Shown: positions 1 through 9,484 of the stretch, piece after piece | Layout: every line of letters begins with the position of its first letter | Numbering within the stretch: the stretch's first letter is position 1 | NCBI RefSeq assembly: GCF_900114675.1 | Contig: NZ_FOZM01000001.1 | Coordinates: 868,001-932,000 of the forward strand | From: Yoonia litorea | Lineage (GTDB): Bacteria > Pseudomonadota > Alphaproteobacteria > Rhodobacterales > Rhodobacteraceae | Length of the DNA stretch: 64,000 nt | Reading direction: 5' to 3' | Position numbers and translations under genes: made by a program | The notes under the pieces: generated by a model | Databases searched by the model: none | Seen by the model: only the letters and a program-made list of their open reading frames with translations | Told to the model about the DNA's origin: nothing

Positions 1-1026
1 TCGGCAGAACATGGCGAAGGCCTGCTTGATCTTTACAACGCCCTGACACCAATCGCTGAGGCGCGTGCCGAACAGGCCGAAGCCGACTTGCCTGAGACAG
101 ACGTTGATGTCGGAGATGATGACGAAGATGCAGCGCGTATTCCAACGAAGGCGCGGCCCTTGCAGATTGCAGTGGTCGGTCGTCCGAACGCTGGCAAATC
201 GACGCTGATCAACAAGATCATCGGGGAAGAGCGCCTCTTAACCGGTCCCGAGGCTGGCATCACGCGCGACGCGATCTCGGTCCAGCAGGACTGGGGCGGT
301 GTGCCAATGCGGATTTTTGACACCGCAGGGATGCGCAAAAAGGCGAAGGTCCAAGAAAAGATCGAAAAGCTCTCCGTGTCTGATGGCTTGCGCGCCGTCA
401 AATTCGCAGAAGTCGTGGTCGTCTTGCTGGATGTCGAAATCCCGTTTGAGCAACAGGATTTGCGTATTGCTGATCTTGCCGAACGCGAAGGGCGAGCCGT
501 CGTCGTTGCTGTGAACAAATGGGACACCGAAGACGACAAGCAGGACAAACTGCGCGATTTGAAAGAAAGCTTTGAGCGTCTGTTGCCGCAACTGCGTGGT
601 GCACCGCTGGTGACAGTCTCAGCCAAGACCGGAAAAGGGCTGGATCGTCTGCAGCAGGCGATCATGCGTGCACATGATGTCTGGAACCGGCGTGTGACAA
701 CGGCGAACCTGAACCGCTGGCTGACGGGAATGCTGGAACAGCACCCGCCACCGGCGCCAGGCGGGCGACGGATCAAGATGCGCTACATGACGCAAGTGAA
801 GACCCGACCACCGGCGTTTGTCGTGATGACATCTTTCCCCGATATGGTCCCGGACAGCTATAAACGCTATCTGATCAACGGTTTACGGCTTGATTTTGAT
901 ATGCCCGGTACGCCGATCAGGCTCTACCTGCGTGATCAGGGCGACAAGAACCCGTACAAGGACAAGAAGTCTTCGCAACCCTCGCGTCTGTCAAAGCATC
1001 TCAAGAAGAAGCCGACAGACCGCTAG
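1..1026 (+). CDS. der: GTPase Der (EngA), 5' end cut by the window
   Basis: Ribosome-assembly GTPase of the Der/EngA family, which carries two tandem G domains and a C-terminal KH-like domain. The frame is open from base 1, so the first G domain and the true start lie upstream; the internal Met at base 88 is not the start. Visible are an acidic linker rich in D and E, the second G domain with GRPNAGKST (G1), DTAGM (G3), NKWD (G4) and SAKTG (G5), then the KH-like domain and a basic tail ending KKKPTDR. The last 26 bp overlap the end of the converging TspO-like gene. Identification is firm. Confidence 0.95.
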   Translation, partial: SAEHGEGLLDLYNALTPIAEARAEQAEADLPETDVDVGDDDEDAARIPTKARPLQIAVVGRPNAGKSTLINKIIGEERLLTGPEAGITRDAISVQQDWGGVPMRIFDTAGMRKKAKVQEKIEKLSVSDGLRAVKFAEVVVVLLDVEIPFEQQDLRIADLAEREGRAVVVAVNKWDTEDDKQDKLRDLKESFERLLPQLRGAPLVTVSAKTGKGLDRLQQAIMRAHDVWNRRVTTANLNRWLTGMLEQHPPPAPGGRRIKMRYMTQVKTRPPAFVVMTSFPDMVPDSYKRYLINGLRLDFDMPGTPIRLYLRDQGDKNPYKDKKSSQPSRLSKHLKKKPTDR

Positions 1027-1720
1027 GCCGACGCATTGCGACAAGCGCAAGCATGATCGCGATACCGACCGCAGCCATCGCTGATACGGTCCAGAGGTCA
1101 AGTTGGTTGGCAACGATGATTGCCACCAAGGCCCAGACGACCGTCAGACCGTAGGATGGTGCCTTGCTGAACCATTGCACCGGTGCGGCGACCAAAAGCG
1201 CACCGGCAATTCCAAGATAAGCCCAGCCTGTCTGGTCTGTAATGAGGCCGTAGCCAGCGGCAGTGCTGCCAAGCGACACGAATGAGGCGGCTGTCAGCCA
1301 GCCTGCGTAAATTCCGACGGGGACGCGGAACAGCCAGATGTCGCGTTCCGGCGTCCGCAGAAGTGCAACGATTGCGCCTGCCGCCATGATGAAAATCGTG
1401 ATCGAGGCCCAAACTGCGCTATTGTTCGCTATCGCGAGCCAAGGCGTGCCGACAGCCAGGCTGACAATCAACGGCCAGCGCGCGCGGTGCCAATCAGCGG
1501 CCTCCGGTCGTTTGACAACGCCGTAAAGTGCTGAAACCGCAAGCCATGTGTAGATCAGTCCCCAGATCGCAAAGGCATAGCCCGCAGGCTGAACGGGCGG
1601 TTCGACTTGCGGGATAGGAAGTTGATCGGCGCGAAATCCGCTGAACGGATTTGCAACAAGCGGAGACAGCACGAAGGTCGCTGTCAGTACGAGTGTGATA
1701 TAGGCGGCTAATTTTTTCAT
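1001..1720 (-). CDS. TspO/MBR-like tryptophan-rich membrane protein
   Basis: A 239-residue integral membrane protein with about seven or eight hydrophobic segments and many tryptophans, several in motifs such as [13 protein letters not shown] near residues 45-60. This resembles the tryptophan-rich sensory protein family related to TspO, which binds tetrapyrroles or affects their traffic, but it is longer than the five-helix TspO core. The ATG at 1720 was chosen because the signal-anchor-like [12 protein letters not shown] begins there; the longer frame has a non-membrane N-terminus. It converges on der with a 26 bp overlap of the two coding ends. Membrane protein is certain; the family call is moderate and the substrate unknown. 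Confidence 0.6.
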   Translation of the reverse strand: MKKLAAYITLVLTATFVLSPLVANPFSGFRADQLPIPQVEPPVQPAGYAFAIWGLIYTWLAVSALYGVVKRPEAADWHRARWPLIVSLAVGTPWLAIANNSAVWASITIFIMAAGAIVALLRTPERDIWLFRVPVGIYAGWLTAASFVSLGSTAAGYGLITDQTGWAYLGIAGALLVAAPVQWFSKAPSYGLTVVWALVAIIVANQLDLWTVSAMAAVGIAIMLALVAMRRPSGLSASS

Positions 1721-1817
1721 ATCGGGCAAACGCCGCGTTGCAGCAGTTGGTTCCAATACCCAGACCCTTGAAAGAGGCGAGGCGGATTGCGCAACCCGCC
1801 TCGGTCCAAAAGAGTAA

Positions 1818-3110
1818 TCAGACGAGCTGACCCTCTGCGGTGATCCGCGTGCCACCGCGCAGGTAGGGGTGCAGGACCTCTGGCAGATCAACGGAGCCAT
1901 CGGCTTGCTGACCGTTTTCGATGACCGCGATCAACGTGCGGCCGACGGCGAGGCCCGAACCGTTGAGCGTGTGGACAAACTGGGGTTTGCCGCCCTCTGC
2001 CGGTTTGTAGCGGGCATTCATCCGCCGCGCCTGATAATCACCTGCGATCGAAACAGAACTGATCTCGCGGTAGGCATTCTGCCCGGGTAGCCAGACTTCG
2101 ATATCGTGGGTCTTGCGCATTCCGGCACCCAAATCGCCTGTGCAAAGCACGACAGTCCGGTAGGGCAGGCCGAGTTTCTCAAGGATCGTTTGGGCCTGTT
2201 GCGTCATGCGGTCATGTTCCGCGGCGCTGTCCTCTGGGCGCGTGATGCTGACCATTTCGACTTTTTCAAACTGGTGCTGGCGCAGCATGCCGGATGTGTC
2301 GCGGCCCGCGCTGCCGGCCTCTGACCGGAAACACTGGGTGTGCGCGACATAGCGCCGTGGCAGATAGTTTTCCTCAATCGTCATCCCGTTGACGATATTG
2401 GTCAAAGTCACTTCTGCCGTCGGGATCAGCCACCAGCCGTTTGTGGTCTGATAGCTGTCCTCGCCGAATTTGGGCAATTGTCCTGTGCCATACATCATGT
2501 CTTCCCGGACCAGCACCGGTGTGATGGTTTCGGTTAGTCCATGTTCTTCGACGTGCACATCAAGCATGAATTGCGCCAAGGCACGATGGAGCCGTGCCAC
2601 TGCGCCCGAAAGAAGAACAAAACGGCTGCCTGAGAGCTTGGCGGCTGTTTCAAAATCCATGCCGGGGCGGATTGCTGGCACCTCGTAGTGTTCGACGGGT
2701 TGAAAGTCGAAGGTGCGCGGCTCGCCCCAGCGGTGGATTTCAACATTGTCGTCCTCGTCCTCGCCGTCGGGGATGCTTTCGTCCGGCAGGTTCGGGATAC
2801 CCATCAAGAGGTCATTCAGTTTGGCATCTTCTGCCTTTGCTTCCTCGTTCAGGGCGGCGATTTCAGCTTTCTTGTCAGCCATAAGCGTGCGCAGGCGCTG
2901 GAATTCTTCCTCATCGCCACGTGCTTTTGCGGCGCCAACCTCTTTGGCCGCTTTATTGGCCTCGGCCTGCGCGGTCTCTGCGGCAAGGATTTTGGCGCGG
3001 CGCGCTTCGTCGATGGCGAGGATCTTGGAGGATACGGGCGACATCCCACGACGAGACAGGGCGGCATCAAATGCAGCCGGGTTGTCACGGATAATGCGAA
3101 TATCATGCAT
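1818..3110 (-). CDS. serS: Seryl-tRNA synthetase
   Basis: Class II aminoacyl-tRNA synthetase charging tRNA-Ser. The 430-residue length is usual. Residues 1-105 form the N-terminal antiparallel coiled-coil arm that grips the tRNA (start [18 protein letters not shown], then alternating charged heptads). The class II catalytic core follows, with motif 2 ([21 protein letters not shown]) and motif 3 near the C-terminus ([20 protein letters not shown]). Monocistronic on the minus strand; the 248 bp upstream gap is shared with divergent yajC and should hold both promoters, though no clear pair was recognised. Confidence 0.97.
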   Translation of the reverse strand: MHDIRIIRDNPAAFDAALSRRGMSPVSSKILAIDEARRAKILAAETAQAEANKAAKEVGAAKARGDEEEFQRLRTLMADKKAEIAALNEEAKAEDAKLNDLLMGIPNLPDESIPDGEDEDDNVEIHRWGEPRTFDFQPVEHYEVPAIRPGMDFETAAKLSGSRFVLLSGAVARLHRALAQFMLDVHVEEHGLTETITPVLVREDMMYGTGQLPKFGEDSYQTTNGWWLIPTAEVTLTNIVNGMTIEENYLPRRYVAHTQCFRSEAGSAGRDTSGMLRQHQFEKVEMVSITRPEDSAAEHDRMTQQAQTILEKLGLPYRTVVLCTGDLGAGMRKTHDIEVWLPGQNAYREISSVSIAGDYQARRMNARYKPAEGGKPQFVHTLNGSGLAVGRTLIAVIENGQQADGSVDLPEVLHPYLRGGTRITAEGQLV

Positions 3111-3358
3111 GGTATCGTCCTCGGTGATTGATTGAAGTGCGCGTCATATGCCTGATTGCGCAAGTCAAGGAAACTGCCAATTTTGCCTGTCCTTTCCTGC
3201 CGTCATCTGAAAGGTCGTTTGCTTTCTCGCAGACCGCACCCCATATCGAAAACCAAGCGTGAAATAGAAGGCAATCGCGGTTGCCAATCGAGTGGTCGGG
3301 ACATAATGTGCCGCGACTTCGATAAGCGGCTGTGCTGCGCCTATAAAAGGGATGGGAA

Positions 3359-3640
3359 ATGAGACCTGAAGACCTGATTATGCTCCTTTTGATCTTTGTG
3401 ATCATGTATTTCCTGCTGATCCGTCCGCAGCAGAAAAAAGTGAAAGAGCATACTGCAATGCTTGAGGCCCTGCGCCGTGGCGATCAGATCATCACGCAAG
3501 GCGGCGTTGTTGGCAAAATCGTCAAAGTCAAAGACGACGCCAATGAGGTTGAAGTCGAGATTGCAGACGGTGTCAAAGTTCGCGTGGTGAAGTCCACGAT
3601 CGCAACCGTGATGAACAAGACCGAACCGGCAAAGTCGTAA
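3359..3640 (+). CDS. yajC: Preprotein translocase subunit YajC
   Basis: Small single-pass inner-membrane protein that associates with SecDF. It has 93 residues: a hydrophobic helix near residues 6-22 (IMLLLIFVIMYFLLIRPQQKK), the family hallmark RPQQKK at its end, and a cytoplasmic domain with the QGGVVGKI segment. An AAAAGGGA ribosome binding site precedes the ATG. It starts the yajC-secD-secF operon, 24 bp before secD. Confidence 0.95.
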   Translation: MRPEDLIMLLLIFVIMYFLLIRPQQKKVKEHTAMLEALRRGDQIITQGGVVGKIVKVKDDANEVEVEIADGVKVRVVKSTIATVMNKTEPAKS

Positions 3641-3664
3641 ACTCTGCCGCAAAAGGCGCTGCTG

Positions 3665-5326
3665 ATGCTCAATATTTCGTTCCCCAAGCTTGTGATGATC
3701 TGGCTTACGGTCGTCGTTGGCTTGGTTTTCGCCATGCCCAATGCGTTTTACTCGCGCGTCGAGACCCACAATGACGCCATGGCGATCATTGAAACGGGGC
3801 AAACCAACGCCGCATTGCAAGAGGATGCGAGCCTCTGGCCGGAATTCCTGCCGTCCGGTCTGGTCAATCTTGGGCTTGATTTGCGTGGTGGCGCGCATCT
3901 TCTGGTCGAGGTGCAGGTTGAGGATGTGCACGCGTCGTTTCTCGAAGGGTTCTGGCCAACGGTGCGCGACGCGCTTGCCGCCGAGCGCAACTCAGTCGGT
4001 TTTGTGACCCGCGAGGACAGCCCGCCAACCGAATTACGCGTTCGCATCTCTGAAGAGGCTGGCGCAACTGAGGCGTTTCAAATCGTGCGTGGCCTGGCCA
4101 CGCCAGTTGCCTCTTTCACAGGGGCGGCTGCCACAAACATTGATGTCTCGATTGACGGCACGCTCCTGACGATCACCTTGTCGGAGGCAGAAATCGTGGC
4201 GATGAACGAGCGCACGATCCTGCAAACGCTCGAAATCATCAGACGCCGGATCGACGAGGTCGGCACGCGTGAGCCCACGATCCAGCGACAAGGGTCTGAC
4301 CGGATTTTGGTGCAAGTGCCGGGTGTCGGGTCCGCCAATGAGATTATCGAACTTCTGGGAACGACGGCACAGCTGACGTTCAATCCCGTTGTCGGGCGCA
4401 CGGCCGAAGCAGATGCGTCTGCGGGAACCGGCAATATCGTTGTGCCGGCCCTCGATGAGCCGAATGTCTTTTACATTATCGAACGCCGTCCGGTGGTGAC
4501 TGGCGAAGATCTGGAAAACGCTCAGCTTGATTTTGACCAGAATGGCCGTCCTGCTGTCGGCTTCCGGTTCAACACGTCAGCGGCGCGCGAGTTTGGCGAT
4601 TACACGCTTGAGAACATCGGGAGCCCCTTCGCGATTGTTCTCGACAACGAAGTCATTTCGGCGCCGACCATCCAGAGCCATATTCCAGGGGGCTCAGGCA
4701 TTATCACCGGCAACTTCACCGTCGAAGAAGCAACCAACCTCGCTGTTTTGCTAAGAGCGGGTGCGCTGCCGGCGGAACTTGAGTTTCTTGAAGAACGCAC
4801 CATTGGCCCTGAACTGGGTGCTGACAGCATTGCGGCCGGGCAGGTGGCCTGTATCGTCGCCGGGATCGCGATCCTTGTTTACATGATGTTGAGCTACGGT
4901 CTTTTCGGGCTTTTCGCCAATATCGCGCTTGTGATCAACGTCGGGCTGATCTTCGGGCTGTTGAGCATCGTCGGGGCAACGCTGACGCTGCCGGGTATTG
5001 CGGGGATCGTGCTGACGATTGGTATGGCCGTGGATGCCAATGTCATCGTCTTCGAGCGGATCCGTGAAGAACTCAAGACAGCCAAGGGGCCTGCACGCGC
5101 AATCGAGCTTGGTTATGAAAAGGCCCTGTCGTCCATCATTGACGCCAACATCACCACGTTCATTACTGCTGTGATCCTTTTCACCATGGGGTCAGGCCCC
5201 GTCAGTGGTTTCGCCGTGACCTTGGGTTTTGGCATCATCACATCCGTTTTCACCGCGATTTTCGTCACACGGTCCCTGATCGTGATCTGGTTCTCGCGCA
5301 CCCGCCCAAAGACAATCGAGGTCTGA
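3665..5326 (+). CDS. secD: Protein translocase subunit SecD
   Basis: Inner-membrane RND-type partner of SecYEG that uses the proton gradient to complete protein export. The 553-residue protein has an N-terminal membrane helix (residues 5-25), a large periplasmic P1 region containing the LGLDLRGGAHLLVEV motif, and a C-terminal block of about five membrane helices from roughly residue 390. The family motif GMAVDANVIVFERIREE lies in that block. secF begins one base after its stop. Length and architecture are normal for alphaproteobacteria. Confidence 0.97.
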   Translation: MLNISFPKLVMIWLTVVVGLVFAMPNAFYSRVETHNDAMAIIETGQTNAALQEDASLWPEFLPSGLVNLGLDLRGGAHLLVEVQVEDVHASFLEGFWPTVRDALAAERNSVGFVTREDSPPTELRVRISEEAGATEAFQIVRGLATPVASFTGAAATNIDVSIDGTLLTITLSEAEIVAMNERTILQTLEIIRRRIDEVGTREPTIQRQGSDRILVQVPGVGSANEIIELLGTTAQLTFNPVVGRTAEADASAGTGNIVVPALDEPNVFYIIERRPVVTGEDLENAQLDFDQNGRPAVGFRFNTSAAREFGDYTLENIGSPFAIVLDNEVISAPTIQSHIPGGSGIITGNFTVEEATNLAVLLRAGALPAELEFLEERTIGPELGADSIAAGQVACIVAGIAILVYMMLSYGLFGLFANIALVINVGLIFGLLSIVGATLTLPGIAGIVLTIGMAVDANVIVFERIREELKTAKGPARAIELGYEKALSSIIDANITTFITAVILFTMGSGPVSGFAVTLGFGIITSVFTAIFVTRSLIVIWFSRTRPKTIEV

Positions 5327-5327
5327 T

Positions 5328-6296
5328 ATGCGTCTGAGACTGGTTCGCGAAAACACCTCCATCGACTTTTTCAGCCGCGCCCGCATCTGGCTTGGCATTT
5401 CCATGGTTGCGATGGTGATCGCTTTCGCATCATTCCTGATCCAAGGGCTGAATTACGGGATCGACTTTCAGGGTGGGACGAGCATCAGAACCCAATCAGA
5501 GCAGCCTGTTGATGTGGCTGCTTACCGCGCTGTTCTGGAACCGCTTGAGCTTGGTGATGTTTCAATCGCCGAAGTCTTCGATCCAACCTTTGAAGAAAAC
5601 CAATTCGTCGCGATGGTGCGCATTCAGGCGCAAGAAGGCGATGAACGGATTGCATCAGAAACGATCGAGGCGATCCAAGCTGCGCTTAGGACGCTTGACC
5701 CCGACATGCTTTTCCCATCGGTAGAATCTGTTGGGCCAAAGGTGTCTGGCGAATTGATCCAGACTGCGATTATCGCTGTCGCTTTGGCGGTTGTCGCGAT
5801 CCTGCTCTACATCTGGCTGCGGTTTGAATGGCAGTTTGCCATCGGTGCTGTTTTGGCGCTCAGTCACGATGTGATCCTGACGATTGGTATCTTCAGTGAG
5901 CTTCAGATCAAATTCGATTTGGCGATCATCGCAGCCCTGCTGACAATCGTCGGCTATTCGATCAACGACACTGTGGTTGTCTTTGACCGCGTCCGCGAGA
6001 ACCTGCGCAAGTACAAGAAAAAAGACCTCAAGGAGGTTTTGAACCTCTCGATCAATGAAACGCTTAGCCGGACATTGATGACCTCGGTCACGACACTTCT
6101 GGCGCTCATTTCGCTTTTTGTGCTCGGCGGTGACGTGATCCGCGGTTTCGTCTTTGCGATGATCTGGGGCGTGATTATCGGCACCTATTCGTCGATCTTC
6201 GTTGCGTCGGCGATCCTCTTGGTCTTGGGCGTAAAACGCGACTGGTCCAAGAAGGACCCAAGCGCGGGCACCCGCTACGGTCACATCGACACCTGA
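5328..6296 (+). CDS. secF: Protein translocase subunit SecF
   Basis: Forms the SecDF complex with the preceding gene and is probably translationally coupled to it. It has 322 residues: a first membrane helix near 20-38, the periplasmic domain beginning with GIDFQGGTSIR, and five C-terminal helices. The RND motif SINDTVVVFDRVRENLRK is intact. The Mth938-like gene starts 10 bp downstream, so the operon probably continues into ccmABCDG. Confidence 0.97.
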   Translation: MRLRLVRENTSIDFFSRARIWLGISMVAMVIAFASFLIQGLNYGIDFQGGTSIRTQSEQPVDVAAYRAVLEPLELGDVSIAEVFDPTFEENQFVAMVRIQAQEGDERIASETIEAIQAALRTLDPDMLFPSVESVGPKVSGELIQTAIIAVALAVVAILLYIWLRFEWQFAIGAVLALSHDVILTIGIFSELQIKFDLAIIAALLTIVGYSINDTVVVFDRVRENLRKYKKKDLKEVLNLSINETLSRTLMTSVTTLLALISLFVLGGDVIRGFVFAMIWGVIIGTYSSIFVASAILLVLGVKRDWSKKDPSAGTRYGHIDT

Positions 6297-6306
6297 AGGA
6301 GCAGCC

Positions 6307-6660
6307 ATGCGCCTTAACGAAATCAGCTACAATGACGCGGTGCCAATCGATGGCTACGGGCCGGGCTTTTTCCGGATTGGTGGCCAAAAACACGACGGAC
6401 CGGTTGTTGTGCTGCCATCAGGCGTGAAAACCTGGGGCGGGTTTGACGACGTCGACACTGTGCTTGGTGTGGTTGGCGACATCGACGTCCTCTTTGTCGG
6501 AACAGGTGCTGAAATCGCGCATCCCCCAAAAACCTTTCGCGAAACCCTCGAGGACGCAGGTATCGGGGTAGAGGCCATGGCGTCACCGGCGGCGTGCCGC
6601 ACCTACAATGTGCTTTTGTCAGAGGGGCGCCGCGTGGCGGTCGCCTTGCTGCCGGTCTGA
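6307..6660 (+). CDS. Mth938-like domain protein
   Basis: A 117-residue soluble protein of the Mth938/DUF498 fold, whose eukaryotic relative NDUFAF3 helps complex I assembly; no bacterial role can be read from the sequence. Recognised by the N-terminal ISYNDAVPIDGYGPGFFRIGG, the glycine-rich turn LFVGTGAEI and the ending AACRTYNVLLSEGRRVAVALLPV. It sits between secF and ccmA, a common arrangement in Rhodobacterales. Its TGA overlaps the ccmA ATG by one base (TGATG), implying coupling. Confidence 0.85.
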   Translation: MRLNEISYNDAVPIDGYGPGFFRIGGQKHDGPVVVLPSGVKTWGGFDDVDTVLGVVGDIDVLFVGTGAEIAHPPKTFRETLEDAGIGVEAMASPAACRTYNVLLSEGRRVAVALLPV

Positions 6661-7274
6661 TGCTGACTGTCTCTGGCGTGACCTGCGCCCGAGGCGGCGT
6701 GCCAGTCCTCGCTGATGTCAGCTTCTCTGTCGAGGCAGGCCATGCGCTTATTCTGCGCGGGCCAAACGGTATCGGGAAAACCACGCTCTTGCGGACCCTT
6801 GCCGGTCTGCAGCCCGCGATTGAAGGCGAAGTGAGCTACCCTGAGGATGAAGGCGCCTACGCAAGCCATGCTGACGGCATCAAGACCGCGCTCACGGTGA
6901 CCGAGAACCTCAAGTTCTGGGCCGATGTGCACGGTGCGACACTCCCTGGTGACATTCTGGAAACCTTCGATTTGGCCGATCTGAAAAACCGTATGGGCGG
7001 GACCTTGTCAGCCGGACAAAAGCGGCGTCTGGGACTGGCACGGTTGGGCGTGATTGGCCGCAAGGTGCTTTTTCTGGACGAACCGACTGTGTCGCTCGAC
7101 GGCTTCTCCGTGAGGCTTTTTGCAAGTTGGTTGCAGGACAAGCATCTGGCCTCGGGCGGCGTGGCCGTTATTGCAACGCATATCGACCTTGGCATCGCGG
7201 CGCCAGAGCTCGATCTGACACCGTTTAAAGCAGCACCTGATGCCGAAGGCGGCGCGGATGAGGCCTTCCTGTGA
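6660..7274 (+). CDS. ccmA: Haem exporter ATPase CcmA
   Basis: ATP-binding subunit of the CcmABCD complex of System I cytochrome c maturation, which powers release of haem-loaded CcmE. The ATG at 6660 overlaps the preceding stop and gives 204 residues, the normal CcmA length; a longer upstream frame adds unrelated residues. Walker A is GPNGIGKTT, the ABC signature LSAGQKRRL and Walker B VLFLDEPTVSLD. ccmB overlaps by 4 bp. Confidence 0.95.
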   Translation: MLTVSGVTCARGGVPVLADVSFSVEAGHALILRGPNGIGKTTLLRTLAGLQPAIEGEVSYPEDEGAYASHADGIKTALTVTENLKFWADVHGATLPGDILETFDLADLKNRMGGTLSAGQKRRLGLARLGVIGRKVLFLDEPTVSLDGFSVRLFASWLQDKHLASGGVAVIATHIDLGIAAPELDLTPFKAAPDAEGGADEAFL

Positions 7275-7927
7275 TTGCGCTTTTGTGGCGTGACCTGCGG
7301 CTGGCGATCAGGGCAGGTGGGGGCTTTGGTCTGGGGCTTGCCTTCTTTCTCATTGTGGTTGTGCTTGTGCCGTTCGGCGTCGGACCAGAGACTGCGCTTC
7401 TGTCGCGAATCGCGCCTGGTATCCTTTGGGTGGCTTCGCTGCTTGCTGCCTTGCTGTCGCTCGACCGGATTTTCGCGCTTGACTACGAGGATGGATCGCT
7501 GGCGCTGCTTGCGACCTCTCCGCTTCCTATGGAGGGCGTCGCGATGACAAAGGCGCTGGCGCATTGGATCACGACAGGCCTGCCACTGACCTTTGCGGCA
7601 CCTGTCCTCGGGTTCCTGCTCAGCCTTGCACCTGAGGCATATTTCTACCTTCTGCTCTCGCTTCTGATCGGCACGCCTGCCTTGTCGATGATTGGTACCT
7701 TTGGTGCGGCGCTGACCGTGGGGTTGCGCCGCGGCGGGCTGCTCTTGTCGCTCTTGGTTCTTCCACTTTATGTCCCGACCCTGATCTTCGGGGCCGAGGC
7801 TGTGCGCCGTGGCGCAGAAGGCCTCGACCCGACTGGGGCACTGATGTTGATGGGCGGGATCACAGCAGGCTGTTTTGCATTGCTCCCTTTCGCAACTGCG
7901 GCGACGTTGCGCATCAATCTGCGGTGA
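7271..7927 (+). CDS. ccmB: Haem exporter permease CcmB
   Basis: Membrane subunit of the CcmABCD complex, 218 residues with six predicted membrane helices. Opens on GTG at 7271 inside the end of ccmA (overlap GTGA). The N-terminal signature LLWRDLRLAIRAGGG, the loop DYEDGSLALLATSPLP and the terminal FATAATLRINLR are typical of CcmB. ccmC follows after 43 bp. Confidence 0.95.
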   Translation: MIALLWRDLRLAIRAGGGFGLGLAFFLIVVVLVPFGVGPETALLSRIAPGILWVASLLAALLSLDRIFALDYEDGSLALLATSPLPMEGVAMTKALAHWITTGLPLTFAAPVLGFLLSLAPEAYFYLLLSLLIGTPALSMIGTFGAALTVGLRRGGLLLSLLVLPLYVPTLIFGAEAVRRGAEGLDPTGALMLMGGITAGCFALLPFATAATLRINLR

Positions 7928-7970
7928 AGGGGGATTGTTGGGCACTATGAGGAAGGCTAGATAACCGGTC

Positions 7971-8699
7971 ATGTCGATGTGGGAATATGCCAATCCGAAG
8001 AAGTTCATGGGCTGGACCCGTCCGGTGTTGCCATGGACATTTGCCCTGGCTGGCATATGCCTGGTCGTGGGGCTGATTTGGGGCTTCTTCTTTACGCCTG
8101 ATGACTTCCGGCAAGGCTCGACCGTCAAGATCATCTACCTGCATGTGCCTTCGGCACTGATGGCCATCAACGCCTGGATCATGATGCTGGTCGCCTCACT
8201 GATCTGGGTCGTCAGACGGCATCACGTGTCCGCCCTTGCGGCCCGTGCGGCAGCGCCTGTGGGGGTGGTCTTTACCCTGATTGCGCTCTTTACCGGCGGC
8301 ATCTGGGGGCAGCCGATGTGGGGCACCTACTGGGCGTGGGATCCCAGGCTGACGTCGTTTTTGATCCTGTTTCTCTTTTATCTTGGCTATATCGCCCTGT
8401 GGGAAGCGATTGAGGATCCCGATACGGCGGCTGATCTGACCAGCGTGCTTTGCATGGTGGGATCGGTCTTTGCGATCCTGTCGCGGTATGCTGTGCTCTT
8501 CTGGAATCAGGGACTGCATCAGGGGGCATCGCTGTCACTCGACAAGGAAGAGAACATCTCGGATGTATTCTGGTTTCCTTTGCTCGTCTGCATTGCAGGC
8601 TTTGTGCTGCTCTTCATCGCTCTGGTGCTGATGCGCACCCGTACCGAAATCCGCGCACGCCGGATGCGCGCCTTGGAAGCGAGGGCGCGCCGTGCCTGA
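7971..8699 (+). CDS. ccmC: Haem handling protein CcmC
   Basis: Six-helix inner-membrane protein that binds haem and loads it onto CcmE. The 242-residue product carries the tryptophan-rich haem-handling motif WGTYWAWDPRLTS in its second periplasmic loop and the flanking histidines expected of the family (LHVPSALMA; NQGLHQGASLS). Stop and ccmD start overlap by 8 bp, so the two are coupled. Confidence 0.96.
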   Translation: MSMWEYANPKKFMGWTRPVLPWTFALAGICLVVGLIWGFFFTPDDFRQGSTVKIIYLHVPSALMAINAWIMMLVASLIWVVRRHHVSALAARAAAPVGVVFTLIALFTGGIWGQPMWGTYWAWDPRLTSFLILFLFYLGYIALWEAIEDPDTAADLTSVLCMVGSVFAILSRYAVLFWNQGLHQGASLSLDKEENISDVFWFPLLVCIAGFVLLFIALVLMRTRTEIRARRMRALEARARRA

Positions 8700-8835
8700 T
8701 CTTGGAGCTTATGCCGCAGAAGTCCTGTCAGCCTATGCGGTGAGCATTGCGCTGCTGGTGGCCCTCATCTGGATGAGCTATCGCCGCTACATCAAAGTGC
8801 GTGCCGCCTTGGAGGATGTCGAAAGAAATGGCTAA
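8692..8835 (+). CDS. ccmD: Haem exporter small protein CcmD
   Basis: A 47-residue single-helix membrane protein starting on GTG inside the end of ccmC and ending inside the start of ccmG. One hydrophobic helix (AVSIALLVALIWMSY, residues 16-30) is followed by a basic RRYIKVR stretch and an acidic tail, the usual CcmD layout. It stabilises CcmABC and releases holo-CcmE. Position between ccmC and ccmG supports the call, which would be weak from sequence alone. Confidence 0.88.
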   Translation: MPDLGAYAAEVLSAYAVSIALLVALIWMSYRRYIKVRAALEDVERNG

Positions 8836-9364
8836 GATCTCGCCACTTATGATCCTGCCGCCGGCCATATTTGCAGCCTTCGCCGGTTTGGCGATTGCCG
8901 GGATGTTGCGTGACAACCCTGACGAGCTTCCTTCGACGTTTATCGGCAACCCCGCGCCACCTGTGCCGTCAGAGGCGGTGAACGGCACCACACAGATTAC
9001 GGATGCGGATTTGCGGACCGGCGACATTACCATCGTCAATTTCTGGGCAAGCTGGTGTCCGCCATGCCGCGCAGAGCATCCCAACCTGCTCGACCTCGAG
9101 GCGCAGGGCTACCGGATTGCTGGTCTCAATTTTCGCGACCAGCAGGAACAGGCCTCGCAATATCTGATCGACTACGAAGACCCGTTCTTTGCCACCGGGT
9201 TTGACCTGCGCGGACGTGTTGCAATTGACTGGGGCGTCACCGCACCGCCTGAGACATTTATTGTCGACGGGGATGGGACTGTGCTTTTCCGGTTTGTCGG
9301 CCCGCTGGTCGGCTCTGACTATGAACAGCGGTTTTTGCCTGAACTCGCGAAAGCGATGGAATAA
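8828..9364 (+). CDS. ccmG: Thiol:disulfide reductase CcmG (DsbE)
   Basis: Membrane-anchored periplasmic thioredoxin that keeps apocytochrome c cysteines reduced for haem ligation. The ATG at 8828 overlaps ccmD by 8 bp and yields 178 residues. A signal anchor spans about residues 7-26, and the active site WCPPC lies in NFWASWCPPCRAEHPNL with the cis-Pro segment GVTAPPETF later. It ends the ccm run here; ccmE, ccmF, ccmH and ccmI are not in this window. Confidence 0.95.
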   Translation: MAKISPLMILPPAIFAAFAGLAIAGMLRDNPDELPSTFIGNPAPPVPSEAVNGTTQITDADLRTGDITIVNFWASWCPPCRAEHPNLLDLEAQGYRIAGLNFRDQQEQASQYLIDYEDPFFATGFDLRGRVAIDWGVTAPPETFIVDGDGTVLFRFVGPLVGSDYEQRFLPELAKAME

Positions 9365-9433
9365 GGGCCAAGCGCCCTTCATCATTTTGCCAAAAATACT
9401 CCCGCCGGAGGCTCCGGCGATTGCACCAATGCA

Positions 9434-9464
9434 AAAGGCCCGGGATTGTTACCCCCGGGCCTTT
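9434..9464 (-). terminator. Terminator between ccmG and acnA
   Basis: Perfect 11 bp inverted repeat AAAGGCCCGGG / CCCGGGCCTTT with a 9-base loop, followed on the minus strand by a short T run. It lies just past the acnA stop and can also serve the converging ccm operon. Confidence 0.8.
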
Positions 9465-9484
9465 CAATGTGTTTGTTGTGGCGC

